A stretch of DNA of 64,000 nucleotides from Paenibacillus bouchesdurhonensis (GCF_900155685.1 NZ_LT732548.1:4321492-4385491), one strand, 5' to 3'. Counted from the stretch's first letter, positions 35,720 to 44,898 are shown. Notes: a model not told the origin generated them from the letters alone. Numbers and translations: made by a program.

Positions 35720-36558
35720 CCGTTCCATTTCATCTCGGGATTCGCGCCCATGATTTCGGACAAGTTCCATTGGAGGATCTTATTCAGAAGCTGCAGCAAT
35801 ATGAGTTTTCACATATTCAATTTGCCATCAAAAAATCTTTCCCGAAAAGCGCGCCGAGCCTTTCCGCGTTAAGCCCGGGTACAGCAACCTACTACGGCAA
35901 CGCCTTTCGGCGGGCCGGCATTCAAATTGCCGTGCTCGGCTGCTATGTCAATATTGTCGCTCCCAGCCCCGAGGAGGAGACTCAGGCGCTGGCTGACTTC
36001 AAAACCAATCTCCGCTTAGCGAGAGATTTTGGCGCCAGTCTCGTAGGGACAGAGACGGGCAGCGTCGGCAAAGGCTACACGACCGATAATTTCACCGAGG
36101 AAGCCTTCCAGAGAGTCATCGCTGCGGTACGCGAGATGGTTGCCGAGGCGGAACGTTTTGGGGTTACTGTCGGGATTGAGGCAGGATTGAATCATCCCCT
36201 CCATACAGCACCTTTAGCTCGGCGCCTGCTCGACGCGATTCCTTCGAATAACCTGCAAATCATTCTCGACTGCGCGAATTTAATGTCGCCAGATAACTAC
36301 AAGCGGCAGGATGAAGTCGTTGCCGAAGCATTCGAGTTGCTTGGAAATCGCATAGCCGTCATCCATTTGAAGGATTTTATCGTCCAGGACGGGAAAATCC
36401 AAATGGTGCCCGTAGGCAAGGGCTGGCTCAAATTCGAGCCCATTTTGCGCTACATGAAATATGAGCGCCCTCATATTCAAGGCATCATGGAGAGTACAAC
36501 CGAGCCGCATTTGGCGGAGAGCGTTGCATTTTTGCAGCGGTTGTATGAGGATGTGTAA
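35716..36558 (+). CDS. Sugar isomerase/epimerase-like TIM barrel (xylose-isomerase-like fold)
   Basis: 280 residues, start overlaps the previous gene by 4 bp. The fold family (AP-endonuclease-2/hydroxypyruvate isomerase type) is suggested by GASLVGTETGS, GVTVGIEAGLNHP, ILDCANLMSP and IAVIHLKDF, whose Glu, Asp and His residues usually bind a divalent metal. Members isomerise or epimerise sugars and keto-acids. Being the last gene of the uxa operon, it may act on a uronate or on a rhamnose-side product, but the substrate cannot be read from sequence. Confidence 0.75.
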   Translation: MTVPFHLGIRAHDFGQVPLEDLIQKLQQYEFSHIQFAIKKSFPKSAPSLSALSPGTATYYGNAFRRAGIQIAVLGCYVNIVAPSPEEETQALADFKTNLRLARDFGASLVGTETGSVGKGYTTDNFTEEAFQRVIAAVREMVAEAERFGVTVGIEAGLNHPLHTAPLARRLLDAIPSNNLQIILDCANLMSPDNYKRQDEVVAEAFELLGNRIAVIHLKDFIVQDGKIQMVPVGKGWLKFEPILRYMKYERPHIQGIMESTTEPHLAESVAFLQRLYEDV

Positions 36559-36577
36559 GCAACGGTCTTAACGTCAT

Positions 36578-36619
36578 ATCCCCGGTTCGGCCCGCATTAG
36601 CGGGATTTGAACCGGGGAT
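36578..36619 (+). terminator. Terminator of the uxa operon
   Basis: An 11-bp GC-rich stem (36578-36588 with 36609-36619) enclosing a second hairpin (CCCGC-atta-GCGGG), followed by TTTTCGTT. Confidence 0.85.
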
Positions 36620-36786
36620 TTTCGTTGGGGCGTGTGAGCCCGCTTAAAGCTCATGAAACGGTTGTTTTAAATATATTAAAGCTTTGTCAGCAAAATATGG
36701 AACTTTTTAGGTGGTAATCTTCCTGCACATCTGCTATACCTATGGAGTAGCATATACAGAAATGAAGAGGGTAGGGGGCGAATGGG

Positions 36787-37467
36787 TTGAAGAGAAAAAT
36801 AGCGGATTACAAGCCATTATTATGGATTTTGGCTATCCCGGTACTTAATATCTTTTATGGGGTATTGAACCACGGCAATACGACAGTAAGAAGTCTCATG
36901 ATCTCTTGGGATGACCATATCCCTTTCATATCGGCTTTTATTATTCCTTACATCCTATGGTACCCTTTTATTCTGGCCATGCTGGTCGCTTATTTCATGA
37001 AAGACAAAACAACGTACTATCGCACACTGTTCACGCTCTGTCTGGGACTTATCGCCAGTTATATTACCTTCTTCTTCTACCAAACGACGGTAGGTCGTCC
37101 GGTGATTACAGAGACGGGGCTAACCTACTGGCTGGTCAATTTCATTTACCAGACGGATGGCCCTTATAACTGTTTTCCGAGCATTCATGTCCTGACCAGT
37201 TATTTGATGCTCAAAGGGCTGGCTGAATGCAAATGGTCTGTTTTATCCAAATGGACGATTATTATTGCGTCTTGGACGATTACGGCCTCCACGGTATTCG
37301 TGAAGCAGCATGTCGTCCTGGATATTGCCGGGGCGATCGTGCTGGTCGAAGTTTTGTATTTCGTAGTGCGTAAATGGGTTTTCCCAGAGGTTTCAGAAAT
37401 GAGCGCAATGCACGCCAACCAGCCGCCGCTGCAGGAACCAAGTCTCGAAATCTCACAAGGCAAGTAA
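36787..37467 (+). CDS. PAP2-family membrane phosphatase
   Basis: 226 residues, TTG start with AGGGGGCGA upstream. About six membrane segments. The three phosphatase motifs are recognisable: R104 in TTVGRP, the PSIH motif with H134 in CFPSIHVLTSY, and H175 with D179 in KQHVVLD. Such proteins dephosphorylate phosphatidate, undecaprenyl pyrophosphate or similar lipid phosphates at the membrane. The sequence around the motifs is nearer to the group annotated as inositol-phosphorylceramide-synthase-like PAP2 than to UppP/BcrC. The gene stands alone after the uxa terminator. Confidence 0.83.
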   Translation: MKRKIADYKPLLWILAIPVLNIFYGVLNHGNTTVRSLMISWDDHIPFISAFIIPYILWYPFILAMLVAYFMKDKTTYYRTLFTLCLGLIASYITFFFYQTTVGRPVITETGLTYWLVNFIYQTDGPYNCFPSIHVLTSYLMLKGLAECKWSVLSKWTIIIASWTITASTVFVKQHVVLDIAGAIVLVEVLYFVVRKWVFPEVSEMSAMHANQPPLQEPSLEISQGK

Positions 37468-37646
37468 CCAATGCAAGGGTTGATTTAGTGCCATGGTCTG
37501 AGGAGCAATCACGCAAGGGCTGAGAACTGCCGCGGACGCTAGGAACAGGTATCTTTGACTTTAGTGTCAAGACTGTAATAATTCCTGTATTCAGAATTAC
37601 ACTTCCAAGTTGCTGGAATCAACAATTAGCAGTCGCAATTAAGATG

Positions 37647-37667
37647 CCCCTCGGTAGAAGGGGGGCT
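37647..37667 (+). terminator. Weak terminator between convergent genes
   Basis: GCCCCT and AGGGGGGC form a short GC-rich hairpin followed by TGTTTATT, 180 bp after the PAP2 gene and directly at the stop of the convergent lipoprotein gene. Confidence 0.4.
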
Positions 37668-37669
37668 GT

Positions 37670-38650
37670 TTATTCAAGCTCCAGTACTTCCTGTGGTATT
37701 TTAATTTTCTTAAGGTTGTTATAGTTAGAATATTTACTCCTCTTCTCCATTTCAATGGAAACCTTGCTTCCAGACACTATCACATAATCCATCTCCATAG
37801 ATAAACTGATTTCAACAGGATAATACGTATCCTTGTGAACAGTAAACACGATATTCGCTTTCCTGAAGCTTGCCTCGGAATAATTCTCCATCAACGGCTC
37901 TCCGCGATCATTCGTCTGGTTCCGGTAACTGTCGGCGAATTTCAGCATCTGGTTGTTATTTAACTTGGCTCGGATGACATAATGCTCTCCTTCTTCATTA
38001 ACTTCCAGCGCTTCAAGGACGGATTCATAAGGCTTCAGTTGCCGTTCAGGATATCCCCCTTCTCTCATGGCTGGCATTGCTTTTACGCTCAGTTCTTCAT
38101 TCATCTTCATCCAGTTTCCAAAATTCATATAGATGGCATCTTCCGTCACATATTGCTCTAGATCTAAATCCATTTCCACATCATTGTTCTCCCCACCCAT
38201 CTTGGTTTCAGACTTTACGTATATCTGGAATGGCTCTTTGATGACCTCGCTCCTCGACCGCATATCGATGATTTCCACCGTAGGAGTCATCTCTGAAATA
38301 TTGCTTACTATACGCTGATACGAATCCTCTTCGACCGAAAAGCTCTTCAACTGCTTTCCCGCCAAGATAATCCGCTCAATGAGATCTCCAGCCTCTGGCA
38401 AATTTGAATTTTGTTTCGGCTTCGCCGAAGATTTTATGTTTGTTCCGGCTTCCGTTTCACGCTTGCCCTCTAAGCCATTATTTGTATCGTTAGTTGTAAC
38501 GTTGGCCGTTGTGTTTGTACTAGAGTCTGATGTTTTATTCTCAGCAGAATTTACTTCCATTTCAGAAGCAGATTTCGACGTACAGCCCGCCAATAAGCCA
38601 ATCGCCAGTAGAGCTGTTAACAAAGTCATCCTCGCCGTTCTATGTATCAA
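37670..38650 (-). CDS. Lipoprotein of unknown function (DUF6612/LolA-like fold suspected)
   Basis: 326 residues, TTG start with AAAGGAGG about 10 bases upstream. Signal peptide with lipobox LLAGC; a long Ser/Thr/Asn-rich tether runs from about residue 25 to 80. The folded part (residues 85-326) has alternating beta-strand blocks such as EPFQIYVKSETKMGG, EQYVTEDAIYMNFGNWMKM and YYPVEISLSMEMDY, reminiscent of LolA/LprG-like secreted lipoproteins of Bacillota. No catalytic motif is seen. It is monocistronic and anchored on the outer face of the membrane. Confidence 0.7.
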   Translation of the reverse strand: MIHRTARMTLLTALLAIGLLAGCTSKSASEMEVNSAENKTSDSSTNTTANVTTNDTNNGLEGKRETEAGTNIKSSAKPKQNSNLPEAGDLIERIILAGKQLKSFSVEEDSYQRIVSNISEMTPTVEIIDMRSRSEVIKEPFQIYVKSETKMGGENNDVEMDLDLEQYVTEDAIYMNFGNWMKMNEELSVKAMPAMREGGYPERQLKPYESVLEALEVNEEGEHYVIRAKLNNNQMLKFADSYRNQTNDRGEPLMENYSEASFRKANIVFTVHKDTYYPVEISLSMEMDYVIVSGSKVSIEMEKRSKYSNYNNLKKIKIPQEVLELE

Positions 38651-39193
38651 AGTACATTTCCTCCTTTATCCATCGTTAAATTCGACCCTTTATTTTTCAC
38701 ATTTCTATAACAAGGTAACGAATGCCCTAATAATTGTCAACGACAAAAAGAACGCCTTTCAGCGTCCCCATATCGTATTTAATCACATTTGCGTCATTCT
38801 TACTTGATTTCACAACTGCTATTACCTGCGTCTATCATTATACATAAGTTACACTTACTGCCGCCTCAAAAATCTATGCTTGCTAAGATCAATAGCTGTA
38901 TCAGCCTCTCAAATCGCAAAAGGGGTAAATTTCGGCACAAAGAATCGAACTGCCTTATTCAGAGCGCTGCTCCGGGAACATAGCTCGGTCGCCGTTGTAA
39001 CCGGATTTCTGAATTTCACAAACCTATGTCACCTAAGAATATAGCAGCAGCAACAACGCTTGGAGGAACATTTTCCGTACGAATCCTGACATCCATTTTA
39101 ATAATTTAAATTGTACAACTGGATTTATAGTAATTAGTTTGCGCCCTAAGAGAGAGAAATCAGATTTAAGTGGATTTTTGGACTTCTGTCAAG
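38651..39193. other. Non-coding stretch before the IS element
   Basis: 543 bp with no plausible gene in any frame. It holds the promoter region of the lipoprotein gene at its left end and AT-rich sequence at its right; no relic of an interrupted gene was recognised next to the insertion. Confidence 0.5.
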
Positions 39194-39219
39194 AAAGTGG
39201 ACACCTATTAAGTGAAAGT

Positions 39220-40092
39220 TTATGCCGTCTTCTTCTTGAATTGCGCAGCAAATTGAACCGGCGACAAATAGCCGATTGAACTGTGGATTCGTTTGCGGTT
39301 GTAGAAAAATTCAATGTACCTGTAAATGGTCTCGTAAGCCTGTTGTTTGGTCTTGAACTTCGTTCTGTAGATGAGTTCTTTTTTCAAGATGCTGTGAAAT
39401 GACTCGATACAAGCGTTATCGTAGCAATTCCCTTTACGACTCATGCTAACCTTCATGGAATACGATTCCAGCTTGTCACGGTACTCCTTCGATGCGTACT
39501 GTGAACCGCGATCGGAATGGTGAAGCAATCCCTTACCTGGTTTTTTCGCATCATATGCGGCCTCTAGAGCATCTAAGACAAGTTCTGTTGTCATCCGGCC
39601 GTAAAGCCGCCAACCCACGATCTCGCGTGTGCACAGATCCATCAGACTAGCCAAGTACAGCCGTCCTTCTCGGCAGGGGATGTAGGTAATATCTGCAACC
39701 CACACTTTGTTCGGTTCAGATACGGCAAAGTTCTGGTTCAACTCATTGGGAGCAATGGGTGAGTCATGATTGGAATCGGTCGTCTGCACCTTAAATTTAC
39801 GGGAGACACAAGAACGCAACCCCAGTTCTTTCATGTAGATGCTAACTGTGCGCTCCGCGATCTGGATACGCTCTTTCCACAGCATTCGGGTAATCTTAGG
39901 ACTGCCGTAGCGTTCCCCGGAGTCATGAAAATGATACTTGACTCTCTCCAGAACCTTCGCCTTTCGAAGTTTCTGCTCGCTAGGCAATGCCTTTTGCCAC
40001 TTGTAGAAGCCACTCCGAGACACTTGTAAAACCTTGCACATCTTCTCCACCGAAAACTCGGAGCGATGTTCTTCAATGAATTGGAATCTCAA
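39220..40092 (-). CDS. IS3-family transposase OrfB (DDE integrase domain)
   Basis: 290 residues. N-terminal HTH_21-like region (VLQVSRSGFYKWQK, SPKITRMLW) followed by the rve catalytic core with Asp in WVADITYIP, Asp in HSDRGSQYAS and Glu in NACIESFHSILKKE. It starts at a TTG that overlaps the orfA stop in the -1 frame, so it is probably made as an OrfAB fusion by programmed frameshifting, as in other IS3 elements. Confidence 0.92.
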   Translation of the reverse strand: MRFQFIEEHRSEFSVEKMCKVLQVSRSGFYKWQKALPSEQKLRKAKVLERVKYHFHDSGERYGSPKITRMLWKERIQIAERTVSIYMKELGLRSCVSRKFKVQTTDSNHDSPIAPNELNQNFAVSEPNKVWVADITYIPCREGRLYLASLMDLCTREIVGWRLYGRMTTELVLDALEAAYDAKKPGKGLLHHSDRGSQYASKEYRDKLESYSMKVSMSRKGNCYDNACIESFHSILKKELIYRTKFKTKQQAYETIYRYIEFFYNRKRIHSSIGYLSPVQFAAQFKKKTA

Positions 40093-40403
40093 TTCCTTTC
40101 TTTGCTGAAGATGTGCAGCGCCTTTTTTAATATAGCGAGTTCTTCCTGGAGATCTTGATTTTCCCGCTCCTTCTCTTGATTCTCCAGTTCCTTATTACGC
40201 AGTTGTTGTTCGAGTTGACGCACTCTCTCCGGTGTGACTAAAGATTCCAGCTGGATTTCATCGCGGTAAAGTGCTTTCCAGTTGTGCAACACACCGGCAG
40301 ATATACCGAGTTCTTCGGCCAACTGCGGCATGGACTTACTTTGCTCTAAAATATACTTCACTGTCTGCTTCTTAAACTCTTCACTGTAACTATTACGTTC
40401 CAT
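40089..40403 (-). CDS. IS3-family OrfA (HTH protein)
   Basis: 104 residues. Helix-turn-helix (YSEEFKKQTVKYILEQ, MPQLAEELGISAGVLHNWK) followed by a leucine-zipper-like coiled coil rich in Glu, Gln and Leu (residues 60-95), which drives multimerisation. It binds the terminal repeats and regulates transposition. Confidence 0.9.
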   Translation of the reverse strand: MERNSYSEEFKKQTVKYILEQSKSMPQLAEELGISAGVLHNWKALYRDEIQLESLVTPERVRQLEQQLRNKELENQEKERENQDLQEELAILKKALHIFSKERN

Positions 40404-40460
40404 CCGGACATCTCTCCCTTAAGAATTATTATCTAGGTTCACTTAAGGACTGTCCACTTT

Positions 40461-40885
40461 TTATTCTAGTTGCATTTATGTCGTAAAAAGAATGGAACTG
40501 GTCAATCATGAGCCGGATTCTTGATTTTTGGTGTATGAAATCCACATATTCCCAATAAGTATTGTCCTAGAGTATAGTTAGATACACGATTTCCATTTAT
40601 ATGCGACAGCTTGGTATACACGACCTGGTATTGCACTTGGTATAGGAAGCTAGGGTATAGTATCTTAATATAGAAGTTCTAGGTATAAGCAGCGCACTTT
40701 AAACCCTTCCCCGAAAAGAAATGAATCTTCCTCCGCCTCTGTTACTCGTGCAGTTACTCCTGTTCCTGCTTCTATCCCCAACCTTTCGGCGGTTTGCTCC
40801 ACGGTCGACAGAGCCTCCCTTATTGGCGGGACTTTCCACACCCCATAGGAATGAGGATCGATTCAAGAAACCCATTCTATACGAA
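40461..40885. other. Non-coding stretch with repeated GGTATA
   Basis: 425 bp without a convincing gene. Between about 40612 and 40690 the hexamer GGTATA occurs four times (with GGTATT once) at irregular distances in an AT-rich setting. Function unknown; low-complexity decay or promoter-like sequence is possible. Confidence 0.35.
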
Positions 40886-41866
40886 TTAAGAAGATTTAAG
40901 CGCCACTTCAGGCGATTCCTGAGATTGTCGGGAAATGATGAACAGCGTCATCCAAATCAGCATAAACCCAAAAGCCTGCGCCAGCGTAATCATCTCCTGG
41001 AAGGCAATCCAGTTAATAACCACGCCAACCATCGGGAAGCTCAGCTCCGCGAGAGTTGCCACGGATGCCTTAGTCGTGGTCAGCCCCTTATAGTAGACAA
41101 GCAAGCTAAGCAGGCCTGGCAGCAGCGCTTGACCGAGTAAATTCAAGGATACGGCAGCAAAAGCACCGGACTCAGTAGGAATGTTCCAAGCTGCCCCTTC
41201 GTTCCAGGTAATCGCGAATAGCAGAGGCAGAGCCAGCAAGAAACGAAGCGAGGTGACCGTTTCGTATTTCATCTGACCTACCATCAGACGACCCATTACC
41301 GTAGAACCGCCCCATAAAGCCGCAGCACCAAGCGATAACAGGCTGCCGACGTGAACAATTTCGCTCCAATGCCCGATTGGCAGTGTAAAGCCAAAGGTCA
41401 GCAGATAAGTACCTGCCAGGGCTAGAATTATCAGCCAAGAGAAGTGACGCGGGAGCCGTTCCTTCAGTAGCATTCTCGCCAATACGATGGCAAACAACGG
41501 CTGGAGCTTCTGCAGCAGCAGCACAGCATTCGGGTTGCCATTGACGAGTCCCATCGTAAACAGAATGGTAGCTGCGGCCGATCCGCCCCAGGATATGAAC
41601 AGAAGGGCTCCAGCCTGCTTCCAGCCTAGGCCGCGCAGCTCATCACGATTTTTCCACATAACGGGAATGGCGATTAACGCGATAATGATATGCTCCAGCA
41701 GCACAATTTGTGCGGATGTGAGCGACTTAAGCAGAATGATGCGAAATAGCGGGTCGGCTCCCCACAGGGCGGCGCCCAGAACAACCAGCCAAAATCCGCT
41801 CTTGGAGCGAGCTGCTTCCAGCGGTCTCGAAGGTTTGATTTTGACTCCTACAGATACATTTTCCAT
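40886..41866 (-). CDS. EamA-family transporter under FMN riboswitch, putative riboflavin-related transporter
   Basis: 326 residues from the ATG at 41866 (TAAGGAGACG upstream). About ten membrane segments in two EamA halves (GFWLVVLGAALWGADPLFR; SLGAAALWGGSTVMGRLM), as in drug/metabolite transporters. The FMN aptamer and terminator in its leader imply repression when FMN is plentiful, so uptake of riboflavin or a related flavin is a strong inference. RibN-type riboflavin transporters also belong to the EamA group; the sequence alone cannot prove the substrate. Confidence 0.8.
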   Translation of the reverse strand: MENVSVGVKIKPSRPLEAARSKSGFWLVVLGAALWGADPLFRIILLKSLTSAQIVLLEHIIIALIAIPVMWKNRDELRGLGWKQAGALLFISWGGSAAATILFTMGLVNGNPNAVLLLQKLQPLFAIVLARMLLKERLPRHFSWLIILALAGTYLLTFGFTLPIGHWSEIVHVGSLLSLGAAALWGGSTVMGRLMVGQMKYETVTSLRFLLALPLLFAITWNEGAAWNIPTESGAFAAVSLNLLGQALLPGLLSLLVYYKGLTTTKASVATLAELSFPMVGVVINWIAFQEMITLAQAFGFMLIWMTLFIISRQSQESPEVALKSS

Positions 41867-41906
41867 GATGCGTCTCCTTACCTTGAATACGGAGTCTAAT
41901 GCGCAG

Positions 41907-41943
41907 AAAACCCCCGTCATCGACAACGTCGATCTTACGGGGG
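41907..41943 (-). terminator. Riboswitch terminator hairpin
   Basis: On the minus strand a stem CCCCCGT/ACGGGGG with an inner ATCGAC/GTCGAT helix is followed by TTTTCTGC. It lies between the FMN aptamer and the transporter start, as in transcription-terminating RFN elements. Confidence 0.85.
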
Positions 41944-41992
41944 CTGATCAAATAAGCTTGCTTGGGCACAACAAATCCAAAGCATGCTTACC

Positions 41993-42144
41993 CTTGATCT
42001 TCTCCCATCCGGACTTTACCGTCGGCCCTGGAATTGCACCAGATCAGTCGCAGCCTGGTTTCAGACAGCGAGTCGCGGGCTAAAGGCCGTTCAAGGAACG
42101 GACTATCACCGCCGGTCAGGAATTTCACCTTACCCCGAAGATCC
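41993..42144 (-). promoter_or_regulatory. FMN riboswitch (RFN element)
   Basis: Read on the minus strand, the conserved RFN parts appear in order: GGATCTTCGGGG, AGGTGAAATTCC, GACCGGCGGTGATAGTCC, AGCCCGCGA, the TGATCTGGTGCAATTCCAG segment and GGGCCGACGGTAAAGTCCGG, closed by ATGGGAGAAGATC that pairs back with the first helix. It binds FMN and controls the EamA transporter downstream. Confidence 0.96.
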
Positions 42145-42423
42145 ATATTCAAATTTTTGTATTTTATAAAGCTGTGTTATTACCTTGAATTTAGATTACT
42201 ACAAATTGATGGTTATTCCTGTGAAGGAAGTCACATCTGAAACCTAGTTTTGACTTGTTTCATGTAATTTCACTTCACTTTCAACCATTATAGCATTTTT
42301 CACAGCTGTTGTAATCCGCTTATTTATTCCTCACCTACTTTCTATGCGGTTATCCCAGATGTGTGTATGAACGATGTATTACCAAATTGCGAATGGTTCT
42401 CATCACAAGGGAGGTTTGCTACA

Positions 42424-43218
42424 ATGATATATATAAATTTCCATGGAAAAAGAGGTGCCTCCATCTTGCCTAAGCTCCTCGAATTTGAACAATTGAAGAA
42501 GAGCCACGCCAATTCTTCGGAAACTCTTCTGTTTAACAAGGTAAGCGCCGCGTTAGCCTGCCATGATCGGATTGCGCTTCTCGGTACTTCCGGGCAAGGC
42601 AAAAGCACCTTGCTGCGGATATTATCCCTGCTGGACATCGCCGACGAGGGAGATATCCGCCTAGAAGGCGTATCTTCAAAACAATTCGATCCTATCGAAT
42701 GGCGCATGAAGATTTGCTATGTGGCACAGCAAGCGGTCATGCTGCCCGGCAGTGTTGAGGATAATTTGCGGACGGTTCATCAGCTTCATCATATTCCTTA
42801 TGACGTTCAGCTTGTGAACAAGCTTCTATCGCAAGCCGGTCTTGAAGCTATCGACTTAAACAAGAATGCGGCGGATTTATCCGGCGGGGAAAAACAGCGC
42901 ATAGCCCTAATCCGTTCCTTATTATTGCGACCGAAGATACTTTTGCTGGACGAAATTACGGCCTCACTGGATCAAAGCAATGCCAATCGGGTAGAAAACA
43001 TGCTCCAGGAATGGCATCGCAAGGAAGGAACCAGCATCATCTGGGTAACGCACCAGCTTGAGCAGGCCGCCCGAATTAGTGATTATGTCTGGTTTATGGA
43101 CAATCATACATTACTGGAGAGAACATCGACGGATCAATTCTTTGAACAGCCCGAAACAGAGCTTGCCCGCCGGTACCTGCAACAGCCAGCAGACAGGGGG
43201 GCATTATGTCTCTCCTAG
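42424..43218 (+). CDS. ABC transporter ATP-binding protein (FetA/YbbL like)
   Basis: 264 residues from the ATG at 42424, which has GGGAGG 8 bases upstream. Walker A GTSGQGKST at 54-62, signature LSGGEKQR, Walker B KILLLDEIT and the switch His in VTHQ. It overlaps the permease gene by 13 bp. The partner is a FetB/YbbM-type permease, so the pair probably exports iron or another metal and helps against metal and oxidative stress. Confidence 0.85.
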   Translation: MIYINFHGKRGASILPKLLEFEQLKKSHANSSETLLFNKVSAALACHDRIALLGTSGQGKSTLLRILSLLDIADEGDIRLEGVSSKQFDPIEWRMKICYVAQQAVMLPGSVEDNLRTVHQLHHIPYDVQLVNKLLSQAGLEAIDLNKNAADLSGGEKQRIALIRSLLLRPKILLLDEITASLDQSNANRVENMLQEWHRKEGTSIIWVTHQLEQAARISDYVWFMDNHTLLERTSTDQFFEQPETELARRYLQQPADRGALCLS

Positions 43219-43958
43219 CACTTAGCTTCACGATTATATTCGTTATGGTCACGATGCTGATCTCCGTATGGCAGAAGCTGGATCTCGAAAAGGATACCGC
43301 CATTGGCACGATCCGTGCCGCCGCACAGCTGCTGCTGGTGGGCTATGTCCTTCAGTTTGTGTTTAACAGCAATCATCCTTTGTTCATCATAGCCATTATC
43401 ATATTCATGATTATCGTCGCTTCAAGAAATGCAGCTAAACGAGGAAAAGGCCTAGAGGGAATCTGGTGGAGAGTGGCCGTGGCCATTACGACAACAGAAT
43501 TATTAATGATGGGTCTGCTGCTGGGACTGAACATTATTGAGCCCACTCCTCAGTACATTGTTCCGATTAGCGGAATGACGATTGGCAATGCAATGGTGGT
43601 GGCTGGCTTGTTCCTGAATCAATTCAAACGCGACATCCATGCTTCGCGCGGGGAGATCGAAACACTGCTGTCACTCGGAGCGACCGCCCGCAGATCGGTT
43701 CAGGATGTGATGAAGCGCTCCGTGAAATCAAGCATGATCCCGACGATTGACGGGATGAAGACCGTTGGGCTCGTTCAGCTTCCGGGCATGATGACCGGCA
43801 TGATTATTGCCGGAGCCAACCCCGTCGAAGCGGTGCGCTATCAGATCCTGATCGTGTTTGCCTTCACCAGTTCAGCCGCCATCACCAGTATTCTGCTGAG
43901 CACGCTGAGCTACCGTCAATGGTTTACCAAGGATTTGCGCCTGCGGCAAATTGAATAG
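43206..43958 (+). CDS. ABC transporter permease (FetB/YbbM family)
   Basis: 250 residues with about seven membrane segments. Family blocks: IGTIRAAAQLLLVGYVL, ISGMTIGNAMVVAGL, ETLLSLGATARRSVQ and TVGLVQLPGMMTGMIIAG. FetAB in E. coli exports iron. Here it is translationally coupled to the ATPase, and a strong terminator follows. Confidence 0.87.
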   Translation: MSLLALSFTIIFVMVTMLISVWQKLDLEKDTAIGTIRAAAQLLLVGYVLQFVFNSNHPLFIIAIIIFMIIVASRNAAKRGKGLEGIWWRVAVAITTTELLMMGLLLGLNIIEPTPQYIVPISGMTIGNAMVVAGLFLNQFKRDIHASRGEIETLLSLGATARRSVQDVMKRSVKSSMIPTIDGMKTVGLVQLPGMMTGMIIAGANPVEAVRYQILIVFAFTSSAAITSILLSTLSYRQWFTKDLRLRQIE

Positions 43959-43983
43959 CGGTAGAATAACGGTAAAATAGCGC

Positions 43984-44024
43984 AAAGAATCCGGGGCTCC
44001 TATTTGGGAGCACCCGGATTCTTT
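43984..44024. terminator. Bidirectional terminator
   Basis: A 12-bp stem (43984-43995 with 44013-44024) with an inner GCTCC/GGAGC helix, A-rich left and T-rich right, between fetB and the convergent metQ-like gene. Confidence 0.88.
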
Positions 44025-44037
44025 TATATTTATTTTT

Positions 44038-44898
44038 TTATTCAAATGCCGGTATCGCGATATCATCATAATTGTCTTGCAGGAACTGCTTCACCTCAGA
44101 TCCGCTCATCGCCTTAGCCAGCTTCTGCACAGCCTCGGACTCCCGGTTGTCCTCACGCGCTACTAACGTAATCGCAAAGTCGGATTCCGCTGTCTCGGTC
44201 AATAGCGCATCCTTCTTCGGCGTTAGACCGAGCGGGCTTGCATAGGCCGGCGTCATCAGTACCAAATCTACATCGTCCAGCATCCGCGCCAGCATGAGCA
44301 AATCTACTTCCTCGAACTTATATTTTTTCTCATTCTCGATAATATCTGCTTGCGTCGCATCAATGCCTACGCCTTCCTTCAGCTTGATGATTCCGGCTTT
44401 GTCCAGCATATCCAGCGAGCGCCCGATGTTCGACGGGTCGTTAGCGATAGCAATCACCGCCCCATCCGGCAGCTCCTCCATGGATTTGTAGCGCTTGGAG
44501 TAAGCACCATATACAGCATGGTAGATCGGCTGAACAGCTACCAGGTTGGCATTTTTATTCTCATTATATTGCTCCATATAAGGAACGTGCTGAAAGAAGT
44601 TCACATCCACTTCCTTATTCGCCAGCGCATCGTTTGGCTGAATGTTGTCTGACAATACAACAAGCTCCAAATTAACGCCCTCCTCTTTCAACATCGGTTG
44701 AACAAGCTCTAGAATTTCAGTCATTGGCGGAATTAAGGTAGCTATTTTTAACGTGACCATTTCCTGATCCTGCGACTCCGTTTGAGCTTCCGATTGATTC
44801 TGCGAAGACGAATTGTCAGAAGTGCTGTTCGCGCCCTGATTGCCGCAGCCGGTAACGAAGACCATAAGTAATGAGAGCATAAGTATCCATTTTTTCAT
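44038..44898 (-). CDS. metQ: Methionine-binding lipoprotein (MetQ/NlpA family)
   Basis: 286 residues from the ATG at 44898 (TGGAGGGAAAC upstream); longer frames have no site. Lipobox VTGC, Ser/Asn/Gln-rich tether, then NlpA-family blocks: LKIATLIPPMTEILEL, VDVNFFQHVPYMEQYN, IAIANDPSNIGRSL and LLTETAESDFAITLVAREDN. It binds methionine or a related amino acid for the MetI and MetN proteins encoded upstream. Confidence 0.87.
   Translation of the reverse strand: MKKWILMLSLLMVFVTGCGNQGANSTSDNSSSQNQSEAQTESQDQEMVTLKIATLIPPMTEILELVQPMLKEEGVNLELVVLSDNIQPNDALANKEVDVNFFQHVPYMEQYNENKNANLVAVQPIYHAVYGAYSKRYKSMEELPDGAVIAIANDPSNIGRSLDMLDKAGIIKLKEGVGIDATQADIIENEKKYKFEEVDLLMLARMLDDVDLVLMTPAYASPLGLTPKKDALLTETAESDFAITLVAREDNRESEAVQKLAKAMSGSEVKQFLQDNYDDIAIPAFE

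Larger units (their letters stand above)
39194..40460 (-). mobile_element. IS3-family insertion sequence
   Basis: About 1.27 kb with two overlapping transposase genes on the minus strand. Imperfect terminal inverted repeats: 39194-39216 and 40438-40460 share AAAGTGGACA and TTAAGTGAA with four mismatches between. The outer ends may reach a few bases further, and no clear target duplication was found. Both reading frames are intact, so the element may be active. It inserted between genes. Confidence 0.85.

Noticed and set aside
40721..41140. Plus-strand open frame starting with a Leu/Pro-rich segment
   Set aside because: It runs into the antisense of the EamA transporter gene and loses any membrane-protein character there; no good ribosome site.
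42250..42293. TTGACT and TTATAG as a promoter for the FetAB-like genes
   Set aside because: The two boxes are more than 30 bp apart, too far for a sigma-A promoter.
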